7,624 nucleotides of DNA, from the NCBI GenBank assembly GCA_035253505.1, contig DATFCC010000338.1:1-7624 (forward strand). The letters are read 5' to 3'. The position numbers and the translations under genes are program-made. The notes beneath the pieces are model-generated. The model was not told where the DNA came from and did no database searches. It saw only the letters and a program-made list of their open reading frames with translations. Below are positions 1 through 6,410 of the stretch, one piece after another. The stretch comes from AWTP1-13 sp035253505. GTDB taxonomy: Bacteria > Pseudomonadota > Alphaproteobacteria > Rhizobiales > Hyphomicrobiaceae. How positions within the stretch are numbered: the stretch's first letter is position 1; each line of letters begins with the position of its first letter.

Positions 1-21
1 GGGCTCAACTACAAATTCTGA
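1..21 (+). CDS. C-terminal end of a probable outer-membrane beta-barrel protein (partial)
   Basis: Frame 1 reads Gly-Leu-Asn-Tyr-Lys-Phe followed by a TGA stop at 19-21. An aromatic residue, nearly always Phe, at the very last position with alternating hydrophobic residues before it is the beta-signal that the BAM complex recognises in outer-membrane barrels. Small alphaproteobacterial OmpA-like or Omp25/31-type porins often end in a very similar way. Only six codons are visible, so the family is inferred from this ending alone. A hairpin begins three bases after the stop, which supports a real gene end. It could instead be a chance in-frame stop in noncoding DNA. Confidence 0.45.
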   Translation, partial: GLNYKF

Positions 22-23
22 GT

Positions 24-41
24 GCGCCTCTCGGGAGGCGC
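24..41 (+). terminator. Hairpin just after the left-edge stop codon, possible terminator
   Basis: GCGCCTC (24-30) and GAGGCGC (35-41) form a perfect 7-bp stem closed by a TCGG tetraloop. The stem starts three bases after the TGA at 19-21. No T-run follows on the + strand, so it is not a textbook intrinsic terminator. It may be a transcript-stabilising 3' hairpin or a terminator that works without a U-tract. Confidence 0.35.
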
Positions 42-176
42 CCTGCGCGGACCCGCCAGCACCGACCCCTCCGCGGAGCGCTGCGCCATATGCTGCCGCC
101 GCGGCGCAAGCGGTGGAGGACGGGCCACGCAGCTTGCCGCGGTGCCTGTTTTCGCCGGGATCGGCCGACGATCCGC

Positions 177-205
177 TTGACATCGCGGGCCGCTCGCGGC
201 CTCTT
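177..205 (+). promoter_or_regulatory. Candidate promoter with a palindrome, upstream of the NDUFS4-like gene
   Basis: A perfect -35 hexamer TTGACA at 177-182, preceded by C as in the CTTGAC form common in alphaproteobacteria, lies about 60 bases before the gene start. The expected -10 position, about 200-206, reads CCTCTT and is a poor match. A perfect inverted repeat GGCCGC-TC-GCGGCC (188-201) fills the spacer and could be an operator or only GC-rich chance. The rest of 22-242 shows no RNA gene. Confidence 0.25.
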
Positions 206-242
206 CGCGCCAGCGCCGCAACGACCGGGAACCGCGAGACCA

Positions 243-548
243 ATGGCCGCCCGCATCTACAAGCCCGCCCAGACCGCCATGCAGTCGGGCCCGGCCCGCA
301 CCAAGGAATGGGTGCTGGAGTATGAGCCGGAGGTCCCGCGCGAGATCGATCCCCTGATGGGCTGGACCAGTTCGCGCGACATGAAATCGCAGATTGTCCT
401 CGCCTTCGACACCAAGGAGGAGGCCATCGCCTACGCCGAGCGCAACGGCATCGCCTACCGGCTGTCGGAGGCCAAGCCGCGCCGGGCCGTGCGCAAGTCC
501 TACGCCGACAACTTCCGCTTTGGCCGCAAGGGCGCCTGGACACACTGA
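243..548 (+). CDS. NADH dehydrogenase complex I accessory subunit, NDUFS4 (18 kDa) family
   Basis: The 101-residue product matches the ETC complex I NDUFS4 family, which in alphaproteobacteria and mitochondria binds the peripheral arm of respiratory NADH:ubiquinone oxidoreductase and stabilises the NADH-oxidising module. Visible family marks are IYKPA near the N-terminus, the Ser-Gly...Thr..Trp stretch (15-23), PLMGW (37-41) followed by SRDM (44-47), the helix EEAIAYAERNG (59-69), Tyr72, and SYADNF (86-91) before a basic tail. This is the usual length for bacterial members. The reading frame is open back to position 90, but homology starts at ATG 243 and the extra N-terminal stretch looks like low-complexity GC-rich sequence. 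The ribosome site is weak (GGGAACCGCGAG). It stands alone, away from any nuo operon, and converges on the peptidase gene with a 22-base gap. Confidence 0.9.
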   Translation: MAARIYKPAQTAMQSGPARTKEWVLEYEPEVPREIDPLMGWTSSRDMKSQIVLAFDTKEEAIAYAERNGIAYRLSEAKPRRAVRKSYADNFRFGRKGAWTH

Positions 549-570
549 CTGCTCGACAGCAAAACGGCGC

Positions 571-1767
571 TCACTCGCCCGTCGCCAGCGCGACGGCGAG
601 GCGGCAGCCCTGCTCGAACTCGGCGACGTCGATCCATTCGTCGACGGTATGCGCCTCGTTCTGGCCGGCCCCCAATGTCACTGTCGGGATGCCGTGCCGC
701 ACCAGCCAGTTGGCATCGAGCCCGCCATTGGTGACGCGGACGTTGGGCTTTGCCCCATGTGCGGCAACGGCGGCGGCGGCGCGCTTGACGACAGGCGCGC
801 TCTCCTTGAGCCGGAATGGGTAATAGTCGGTCCGCGTGGTGAACTTCACGCGCCCCTCCCTTCCTTCGCTGTTCTTCACGGAAGCGGCAGCCCGCTTGAA
901 GGCATCCTTGTAGGCGGCGGTGATCTCGCGGAAGAACTTGGCGTCATGGCTTCGGCTCTCGCCGCGCACCAGCACATAGTCGGTGACGACGTTGGTTGCA
1001 TCGCCGGCCGGCCGGTCATTGGCGCCGCCCACCGGGCCGACATTGCTCGTCCCGCTCCGGCCGCCCTGCTCGACCTTGCCGAACCAGCCGCCTGCGCGCA
1101 CGGCGGCCAGGGCCTCGGCGAGGATCATGGTGGCGCTGACGCCGCGCTCGGGAGCGCCGCCGGCATGCGCGGCGCGCCCGAAAATCTCCGCCTCCCAGCG
1201 ATCGGCGCCGACCGCACCGATGACGACGTCGGAGGCGGACCGGCCGTCGTAGTTGAAGCCCATGGTGACGCCGCCGAGCTCCTTGGGATCGAGGTGGCGC
1301 GCGCCGAACAGCCCGCTCTCCTCGCGCACGGTGAACAGCAGGGTCAGCGGCGGGTGATCGGGCTTGTGCTGCATGAGCTCCGCTGCCAGCGTCACGAGCA
1401 CCGCGCATCCCGTGCGATTGTCCCCGCCCAGAGCGGTCTTCGCGGCGTTGACGATCTTCCGGCCCTGCCGCTTGGGCCTGGCGCCGGCGCACAGCGGCAC
1501 CGTATCCATGTGCGTCATGAAGAGGAGCCGCGGCGCCCTCGCATGCGTGCCACGGCCGGGCAGATCGACGATCAGGTTGCCGGTCTCGGTCGGCAGCGGA
1601 ATGCGCGCATTCGCATCGTCGAAGCGCATGGCGCGGCCCGGTACGCCGGCCGCCTTGAGCATCGCCACCAGTGCCTTGCCGATCTTGGCCTCCCGGCCCG
1701 TCACACCCTCCACGGCGAGCAGGCTCATCAGGCGCTCGGTGGCAGCATCCGTGTCAACTGCGTGCAT
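571..1767 (-). CDS. M20-family metallopeptidase, PepT-like
   Basis: The 398-residue protein is a cytoplasmic dizinc exopeptidase of clan MH, family M20, closest in pattern to peptidase T, which removes N-terminal residues from small peptides. All expected metal and catalytic residues can be read: His86 and catalytic Asp88 in THMDTVP, bridging Asp116 in GGDNRTG, general-base Glu149 and metal Glu150 in REES, Asp174 in NYDG, and His373 in EAHTVDEW. The lid or dimerisation domain is inserted around residues 185-295, beginning with GRAAHAGGAPERG, which carries His201. Length is normal (PepT is about 408). There is no signal peptide. ATG 1767 is supported by GGAGAG at 1775-1780 with a 7-base spacer. 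It lies 60 bases downstream of phasin 2 on the same strand and may be co-transcribed. Substrate is uncertain: M20 also contains carboxypeptidases and deacylases. Confidence 0.88.
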   Translation of the reverse strand: MHAVDTDAATERLMSLLAVEGVTGREAKIGKALVAMLKAAGVPGRAMRFDDANARIPLPTETGNLIVDLPGRGTHARAPRLLFMTHMDTVPLCAGARPKRQGRKIVNAAKTALGGDNRTGCAVLVTLAAELMQHKPDHPPLTLLFTVREESGLFGARHLDPKELGGVTMGFNYDGRSASDVVIGAVGADRWEAEIFGRAAHAGGAPERGVSATMILAEALAAVRAGGWFGKVEQGGRSGTSNVGPVGGANDRPAGDATNVVTDYVLVRGESRSHDAKFFREITAAYKDAFKRAAASVKNSEGREGRVKFTTRTDYYPFRLKESAPVVKRAAAAVAAHGAKPNVRVTNGGLDANWLVRHGIPTVTLGAGQNEAHTVDEWIDVAEFEQGCRLAVALATGE

Positions 1768-1827
1768 GACTGAGCTCTCCGCGTTCCTGACGCATCACGG
1801 TGGCGGGCAACACGCCCGTGGCAGACG

Positions 1828-2271
1828 TCACCCACCCGGTCGCATCAGGCGAACCGTAGCGGCCTCGATGGTCTCGACGACATGCTGTGCCGCCCGGGCG
1901 GCAAGATCGGCGAGGTCGCCCGCCTGCACGCTGGTCCGCATCATCAGGAGCTGCACCAGGTCGAGCTGCACGGTCATGACCTCGCTCGCCGTCCTTGCCT
2001 GTACGCAAGCCTCCGCCGCGTCCAGCACAGCCTCCACATTCGCGCCGAGGTGCTGCATTGCCAATCGATGGAGAAGCTTGCTTCCACCCCACGCTGTTTC
2101 TGCCACCTCCGCGAACAGGCGTGCACCGTCGCGCATGGCGGCGATACCCGTGCCGAAAGCCTCGCGGGTGTGGGACAGGCCGGCTTGCACCGCACCCTCG
2201 ATGCTGTCGAGATGAGGCAGGTTCACGCCGGTCGAATGCGCGCTCACGCGGATCGCCGGGTCCGGGTTCAA
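1828..2271 (-). CDS. Phasin-family protein, second copy (start overlaps the first phasin's stop)
   Basis: This is an all-helical, alanine-rich product of about 147 residues. From the TTG start, residues 79-130 show the typical phasin layout: NVEAVLDAAEACVQART, SEVMTVQLDLVQLLM, then an amphipathic helix ending in LADLAARAAQHVVE. Phasins coat polyhydroxyalkanoate granules and control their size and number. The frame is open upstream to 2433, but that part lies wholly inside phasin 1 and has no phasin character, so the gene must start near its end. No ATG occurs before residue 46. The best option is TTG at 2271-2269, which shares TTGA with the phasin 1 stop; GTG at 2247 or 2226 is possible. The 147 residues differ clearly from phasin 1: the N-terminal EIPQQLRELAEKNVEQ block is replaced by a polar stretch. 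Function is well supported; the start is not. Confidence 0.72.
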   Translation of the reverse strand: MNPDPAIRVSAHSTGVNLPHLDSIEGAVQAGLSHTREAFGTGIAAMRDGARLFAEVAETAWGGSKLLHRLAMQHLGANVEAVLDAAEACVQARTASEVMTVQLDLVQLLMMRTSVQAGDLADLAARAAQHVVETIEAATVRLMRPGG

Positions 2272-2648
2272 CTCTTCTGGCCGATGTTCTGGGCGGCCTC
2301 GCCCATCAGCCGGCCCAGCTCCTGGGCCTGCAGCGCATAGGCCTGCATCTGCGTCTGCGCGTAGCGGCTCTGGATGGCAATGACATCCTTGACGTCCTTG
2401 GCACTGGTGAGCTCGGTGGCGAGCGCGAAGCATGCCTCGGCGTTCTGCTTGGCGAAGCGGACGGCCCGTTCCTGCACGGTCTTGAACCCGGCCGTCACGT
2501 CATTGGCGGGCATCGCCCCCATCCACATGTTGGTGGCCTGCGCCATGGCGTCCATGAACTGGCCGTAGGCGGCGCGCGCCTGCTCCACGTTCTTCTCAGC
2601 CAGCTCTCGGAGCTGCTGAGGGATCTCGAAGGAAGGTGTCTGGGCCAT
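2268..2648 (-). CDS. Phasin, polyhydroxyalkanoate granule-associated protein
   Basis: The 126-residue protein is a classic alphaproteobacterial phasin (Phasin_2-like). It starts with FEIPQQLRELAEKNVEQARA (7-26), the characteristic opening block, followed by helices FMDAMAQATNMWMGAM and NAEACFALATELTSAKDVKDVIAIQ (69-93), and ends in YALQAQELGRLMGEAAQ (104-120). It has no cysteine-rich, membrane or export segment apart from one Cys, and acts on the surface of PHA granules in the cytoplasm. ATG 2648 is chosen over the in-frame upstream start at 2702 because of a strong GGAGGAG site at 2652-2658 and because family homology begins there. It is the first gene of a leftward run with phasin 2 and the peptidase. 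The stop codon TGA (2270-2268) overlaps the proposed phasin 2 start, suggesting translational coupling. Confidence 0.9.
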   Translation of the reverse strand: MAQTPSFEIPQQLRELAEKNVEQARAAYGQFMDAMAQATNMWMGAMPANDVTAGFKTVQERAVRFAKQNAEACFALATELTSAKDVKDVIAIQSRYAQTQMQAYALQAQELGRLMGEAAQNIGQKS

Positions 2649-2789
2649 GGTCTCCTCCAGGGGGCTCTGGCAAGGTGTCGCAGTTTCCGCGCCGCCGTAC
2701 AAGGCTCTTCGAGCCGCCGCTCCCTCTCACAGGAATTCGTCAGCCCCAGGAACGCCCGACTGTGCGCCGACAAGTCAAAACGGTCGTTC
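2649..2789. other. Divergent intergenic region between phasin 1 and the MFS transporter
   Basis: These 141 bases must carry the promoters for both directions. On the minus strand TTGACT at 2778-2773 resembles a -35 box, but the -10 position about 17 bases on (2755-2750, GCGTTC) is a poor match. GGCTC-TTC-GAGCC (2703-2715) is a small hairpin in the phasin leader. No clear promoter was found for the transporter. Confidence 0.3.
2652..2658 (-). promoter_or_regulatory. Ribosome binding site of phasin 1
   Basis: On the minus strand GGAGGAG lies three bases before ATG 2648, with its GGAGG core five bases away. It is one of the strongest Shine-Dalgarno matches in the window. It decides the start against the longer frame beginning at 2702 and fits the high expression usual for phasins. 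Confidence 0.75.
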
Positions 2790-4304
2790 ATGCCCGGACC
2801 TGAGCGCGCCAGCGGCCGCAGCACCGGGTCCCGCCTCGGCACCCTGCTGAAGGCCAGGCTGGATGGGCCCCTGCTGGCACCGGTGCGTGCGTTCCGCTTG
2901 GCCTACCTGCCGCTTCTGACGATCTATCTCGCATCGGGTGCGCTTGGCATCACGGCCGTCGCCGATGCCTTCTGGGTGAAACAATCCCTGGGCCTCACGC
3001 CGGCGGAGCTCGCCTCCCTTGCGGTGTGGCTCCAGCTGCCGTGGACGGCCAAGATGGTCGTCAGCGAGTTCGTCGACGCCCTCCCCATTCTCGGCTCGCA
3101 GCGGCGCTCCTATACCCTGATCGGTGCCGGCCTGATCGCCGCGGGACTGGTGCTGCTCGCCGGCGCAGCGGGCGGCTGGATCGCCTTCGCGACACCCGAG
3201 CGCATCTACGTTCTGGCGCAGATGCTGGTCGTGATCGGCAGCGTCGTGCAGGAGGTGGTCGCCGACGCCATGGGGCCCGAGGTCGTCCCGCGCACGGAAG
3301 CGGACGGCAGTCCGCGCCGGCAGGAGGACATCGCCCGGGACCTCGCCATGGTGGAGGTGCTGGCGCGGCTGACCTACTCCATCGGCGCCTTTGCGGTGGG
3401 TGGCATCGCCGGCCTGTTGGCCAAGACGTTTTCCTACGAGGCCCTCTTCCTGATGGGCCTCGTCGTTCCCCTGCTGTCGGTGAGCGGCGGGCTTCTCGTC
3501 ACCTTGCGCGGCGGACGTGCGCGCGCACTCGACTGGCGAATCTTCGGTGGTGGCGTCGCCCTCGCGGCCGTCGCGACGTTGCTCGCGCTTTCCGCCTTCC
3601 GCTACGCGCAGGAGGCCGTCTTCCTCGTCTCGCTCACCACCATCTGCCTGATGCTGAAACGCGTGATGTTGCGGATCACTCCCGACGTCCGTCGGCGCAT
3701 CGCCTTTGTGGCAGCCGCCATCTTCGCCTTCAGGGCGGTGCCGATGCTGGGCGAGGGCTACCGCTGGTTCGCCATCGATCGCCTCGGGTTCGACGAGACC
3801 TTTTTCGGCGTTCTGGCCCTGACGGGTACCGGCGTCGGGCTTGCAGCCATGTGGCTGCTGACGGATGCGGTCGTTCGGAGATCGCCTGTCACCGTGCTGC
3901 TCTGGCTCACCGGCCTCGCCGCCATCCTGTTCCTGCCGAGCCTGCTCCTGGCTCACGGGGTTCAAGAATGGACGGAGCGCGCGTGGGGGATCGGCGCGCG
4001 CAGCATCGCGCTGATCGACGAGGCTGCCCAATCGCCCCTGGCCCTGCTCTCGACCGTGCCGCTGCTGGCGCTCGTTGCCCTTCACGCACCGGCCGACCAG
4101 CGCGCCACGTTCTTCGCGCTGGTCGCCTCGCTGATGAGCCTGGCGATTGTCGCCAGCCAGTTGGCGACCAAGTATCTCAACCTGCTTTTCCCAATAAATA
4201 GAGGCTCTTATGAACATCTGCCCGATCTCGTCGCCGCCGTGATCGGCATCGCCGTGATGTTGCCGCTCCTCACCATTCTGGCGCTCAGACGCCACCTGCG
4301 CTGA
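2790..4304 (+). CDS. MFS transporter, folate/biopterin (BT1/FBT) type
   Basis: The 504-residue inner-membrane protein has about twelve hydrophobic segments between residues 36 and 499, with two loop-rich polar breaks. Marks of the BT1/FBT branch of the major facilitator superfamily are PW..K (84-88), Asp96 in FVDALPI, then G-S-Q-R-R-S-Y (102-108), and the acidic stretch VVADAMGPE (156-164). Known FBT members carry folates, biopterin or, in some parasites, S-adenosylmethionine or amino acids; many bacterial relatives have no known substrate, so none is claimed here. ATG 2790 is the first in-frame ATG compatible with a short cytoplasmic N-terminus. The open frame extends back to 1995, but that part runs antisense through both phasin genes. 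No good ribosome site precedes 2790, so the start is moderate. The gene is divergent from the phasins and 104 bases upstream of parA. Confidence 0.8.
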   Translation: MPGPERASGRSTGSRLGTLLKARLDGPLLAPVRAFRLAYLPLLTIYLASGALGITAVADAFWVKQSLGLTPAELASLAVWLQLPWTAKMVVSEFVDALPILGSQRRSYTLIGAGLIAAGLVLLAGAAGGWIAFATPERIYVLAQMLVVIGSVVQEVVADAMGPEVVPRTEADGSPRRQEDIARDLAMVEVLARLTYSIGAFAVGGIAGLLAKTFSYEALFLMGLVVPLLSVSGGLLVTLRGGRARALDWRIFGGGVALAAVATLLALSAFRYAQEAVFLVSLTTICLMLKRVMLRITPDVRRRIAFVAAAIFAFRAVPMLGEGYRWFAIDRLGFDETFFGVLALTGTGVGLAAMWLLTDAVVRRSPVTVLLWLTGLAAILFLPSLLLAHGVQEWTERAWGIGARSIALIDEAAQSPLALLSTVPLLALVALHAPADQRATFFALVASLMSLAIVASQLATKYLNLLFPINRGSYEHLPDLVAAVIGIAVMLPLLTILALRRHLR

Positions 4305-4408
4305 AAAGGAGGTGGACGCCGCAACCATGAGACGGCCACAAATTCTCCTTGCTTGCGTTCTTTTTTTGCGAGGCAGGCGCTCACGCGGGGGCCTGCCGGG
4401 GGAGCTCA
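4305..4408 (+). promoter_or_regulatory. Structured leader between the MFS gene and parA
   Basis: Right after the MFS stop there is a full Shine-Dalgarno match AAGGAGGT (4306-4313) with no well-placed start: the next ATG (4327) is 14 bases away and opens a frame that is only a shadow of parA. AAGGAG (4306-4311) is complementary to CTCCTT (4345-4350), so it could be masked. T7 follows at 4361-4367. A second perfect 7-bp stem, GGCAGGC (4372-4378) with GCCTGCC (4391-4397), ends exactly where the parA ribosome site starts. The region may combine a weak terminator for the MFS gene with a leader that controls parA. All of this is inference from pairing by eye. Confidence 0.35.
4398..4404 (+). promoter_or_regulatory. 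Ribosome binding site of parA
   Basis: GGGGGAG lies four bases before ATG 4409 and supports this start over the upstream in-frame TTG at 4349, which has no ribosome site and would add 20 residues lacking ParA homology. It abuts the 3' arm of the 4372-4397 hairpin. Confidence 0.65.
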
Positions 4409-5284
4409 ATGCGCAACACCATTACCGTCATGAACGCCAAGGGCGGCGTCGGCAAATCGACGCTGGTTCTCGCGCTTGCGGAGACGCTGGCCAACGACCA
4501 CGGCAAGCGGGTTCTCGTCATCGACTCGGACGCGCAGGCCAGCGTGAGCCATATGCTGATGCAGCAGGACCGCCTCGACGCCATCCAGGCCGGCAACCGC
4601 ACGATGGTGGACTACCTGATCGGGTCGGTCCTCAAGGACGGGTCGGAGCGGTGGCAGGACTACGCGGTCGGCGACGTCTCCGATGTCGACGATGCCCGCT
4701 CGATCGACCTGCTGCCGAGCGATACGCATCTCACGCTGTTCGAGCGCGAGGTCTCCAAGACCGAGCACGAGCGGGAGCTGCGCGCCAAGGTCGGGACGCT
4801 GCTCAGGGAAGCGCGGGAGACCTACGATCTCATCCTCATCGACAGCGCCCCTGGCCTCTCGGTGCTCACCGAGTCGTGGTTACGCGAGTCGGACTTCTAC
4901 GTCGCCCCCACGCGCCCCGACTACATCTCGACGCGCGGCCTGGAGTTCCTGCGCCAGTTTCGCAAGCGCGATCCCGACATGGGTTTCGCCGAGCCGCTCG
5001 GCGTCATCATCAACATGAAGGACCCGCACTCCATCGAGGACAACCAGTACGAGGAGTGGCTGCGCGACGATCCCGAGCACAGGTGCTTCCAGCAGACGAT
5101 CCTGCGCGTTTCAGCCCTGCAATCGGCAACGCGCTTCGCACCGCGCGCGCGCTCCTACTGGGCGAAGTATCCGGGACAGACCGGGGCCAGCCTGCGTGAG
5201 CTCGCATCCGAGCTGCTGTGGCGGGTCGCGGCCTCGCAGCCCGGCGCTACCTACCAGTCGGCACCAAACCGGGCGCGCGCGTAG
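4409..5284 (+). CDS. ParA/MinD-family partitioning ATPase, orphan
   Basis: The 291-residue cytoplasmic protein has the deviant Walker A motif KGGVGKST (11-18) with signature Lys11, which defines the ParA/MinD clan. Walker A' is VLVIDSDAQAS (35-45), and the Walker B/switch region is LILIDSAPGLS (141-151). C-terminal sequence IL..SALQSATRFAPRARSYWAKYPG (231-256) matches the conserved end of ParA proteins, rich in basic residues that could bind nucleoid DNA. There is no N-terminal helix-turn-helix, so it is the small type, and no MinD-style amphipathic tail. Such proteins form ATP-dependent dimers on the nucleoid and move a cargo through a partner that triggers hydrolysis. No ParB, McdB or similar gene is adjacent, so cargo is unknown. 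It converges on the hydroxy-acid dehydrogenase with a 44-base gap. Confidence 0.88.
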   Translation: MRNTITVMNAKGGVGKSTLVLALAETLANDHGKRVLVIDSDAQASVSHMLMQQDRLDAIQAGNRTMVDYLIGSVLKDGSERWQDYAVGDVSDVDDARSIDLLPSDTHLTLFEREVSKTEHERELRAKVGTLLREARETYDLILIDSAPGLSVLTESWLRESDFYVAPTRPDYISTRGLEFLRQFRKRDPDMGFAEPLGVIINMKDPHSIEDNQYEEWLRDDPEHRCFQQTILRVSALQSATRFAPRARSYWAKYPGQTGASLRELASELLWRVAASQPGATYQSAPNRARA

Positions 5285-5328
5285 GCCGCCGGCGGTCCGG
5301 CCGCAAAACCGTCGACCGCTATCGCGGG

Positions 5329-6405
5329 TCAGTAGCCCTCTTTCAGCAGCGGGAACGCGCTGTCGAAGCCCTCGCGCGGCAGGGGCGCCACGCGCGCGAC
5401 ATAGCTGCCGTCGAGTTCGGCGCACGATCGCACCCCCAACAGGCCCAGGCAGCGGCGCATTTCGTCCTCGAGCAACTCCAGGGCCCGCACCAGCGCACCC
5501 TCGCCGCCCGCCGCCAGGGCCAGCCCCTGCAGCCGGCCGATGCCCACCGCGCGAGCGCCCAGCGCCGTCGCCTTCACGATATCGGTGCCGCGCAGGAAGC
5601 CGCCATCGACGATCACCTCCGCACGCCCGGCGACCGCTTCCACCACCTCCGGCAACACGTCCAGGCCACCCTTGCCGTGATCGAGCTGGCGGCCGCCGTG
5701 GTTCGAAACGTAGACGCCCCTGATGCCGTGCTCGACAGCGATCATGGCATCCTCGGCCGTGGCGATGCCCTTGAGCACGAGCGGAACATCGAACTTGCCC
5801 CGCAGCCGCTCGATGTCGGCCCATGAGAAACGAGCCTGGAAATGGTCGGCCGCCGGCCCGCGCCGTGCGGTGGCCTTGTAGCGCTTGGCGAGGTCGCGCT
5901 CGCGGCGCCCGTAGTAGTCGAGGTCCACCGTCAGGCACACGCCGACGTAGCCGTTGGCAACCGCCTCCGCCACCTGGTCATCGACCCAAGCGTGATCGCC
6001 GCGCACGTAGAGCTGGAACAGCTTGGGATGATCCACGGCCGCGGCCACGGTCTTCTGGCCCGGCGAGCACACGGAGCTCAGCATATGCATGACGCCGTAG
6101 CGCGCAGCGGCCCTGGTCGGAGCCAGCCCGCCCTCGGCGACGATGTCCTGCAGCGATCCGATGGGCGCGAGAATGACAGGGATGCGCAGCCGCTGGCCCA
6201 GCAGGGTGCCGCCGGTATCCACCTTCTCGACGTCGCGCAGCACCCGCGGGCGGAACGCCACCTGGTCGATCGCCACGCGATTGCGGATGTAGGTCGTCTC
6301 CGTCTCGGCGCCGCCCATCAGGTAGTCCCAGGTCTGGCGCGAGAGATTGCGCTTCGCCGGCGCCACGAACTCGTGCAGCACGGCGTATTGCAGGTCCTCT
6401 TGCAT
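5329..6405 (-). CDS. FMN-dependent alpha-hydroxy-acid dehydrogenase/oxidase
   Basis: The 358-residue protein is a TIM-barrel flavoenzyme of the glycolate oxidase / lactate dehydrogenase / mandelate dehydrogenase family, which oxidises an L-2-hydroxy acid to the 2-oxo acid. Readable active-site residues are Tyr28 in WDYLMGGAE.E, Tyr133 in QLYVR, Asp161 in TVDLDYYGRRE with Arg168, Lys212 in LVLKGI, and catalytic His236 with Arg239 in SNHGGRQLD. FMN phosphate binding is by DGGFLRGTD (267-275) and GIGR (288-291). No membrane-binding insert like that of mandelate dehydrogenase is obvious in the 170-205 region, so a soluble oxidase or dehydrogenase is likely. Length is normal. ATG 6405 is preferred to the in-frame start at 6462 because AGGGGAG (6411-6417) lies five bases upstream. 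Substrate and electron acceptor cannot be read from sequence. Confidence 0.88.
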   Translation of the reverse strand: MQEDLQYAVLHEFVAPAKRNLSRQTWDYLMGGAETETTYIRNRVAIDQVAFRPRVLRDVEKVDTGGTLLGQRLRIPVILAPIGSLQDIVAEGGLAPTRAAARYGVMHMLSSVCSPGQKTVAAAVDHPKLFQLYVRGDHAWVDDQVAEAVANGYVGVCLTVDLDYYGRRERDLAKRYKATARRGPAADHFQARFSWADIERLRGKFDVPLVLKGIATAEDAMIAVEHGIRGVYVSNHGGRQLDHGKGGLDVLPEVVEAVAGRAEVIVDGGFLRGTDIVKATALGARAVGIGRLQGLALAAGGEGALVRALELLEDEMRRCLGLLGVRSCAELDGSYVARVAPLPREGFDSAFPLLKEGY

Positions 6406-6410
6406 GCTCG

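Noticed and set aside
90..242. A 51-residue N-terminal extension of the NDUFS4-like protein as a targeting peptide
   Set aside because: The Arg-rich stretch resembles a mitochondrial presequence, but bacteria need none here, family members begin at the 243 start, and GC-rich intergenic DNA often gives Arg-rich open frames.
394..1773. A 459-codon open frame on the + strand
   Set aside because: It is antisense to the M20 peptidase, whose full set of metal ligands is intact, and its translation has no recognisable domain. Long antisense frames are expected at this GC content.
1803..1817. CGGGC-AACAC-GCCCG hairpin downstream of phasin 2
   Set aside because: The arms are short, no T-run follows on the minus strand, and GC-only 5-bp stems are common by chance here.
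2775..4409. A 544-codon open frame on the minus strand
   Set aside because: It is antisense to the MFS transporter and its product is a Gln/Gly/Arg/Asp-rich low-complexity chain, typical of the complement of a membrane-protein gene.
4327..5199. A + strand frame starting at an ATG 14 bases after a strong Shine-Dalgarno
   Set aside because: It runs through parA in another frame, giving an Arg/Ala-rich product without any motif, while the ParA frame has all ATPase motifs. The ribosome-site spacing is also too long.
5284..5302. GGCCG/CGGCC inverted repeat between parA and the flavoenzyme as a bidirectional terminator
   Set aside because: The stem is only 5 bp, overlapping alternative palindromes exist, and there is no T-run on either side in the right direction.
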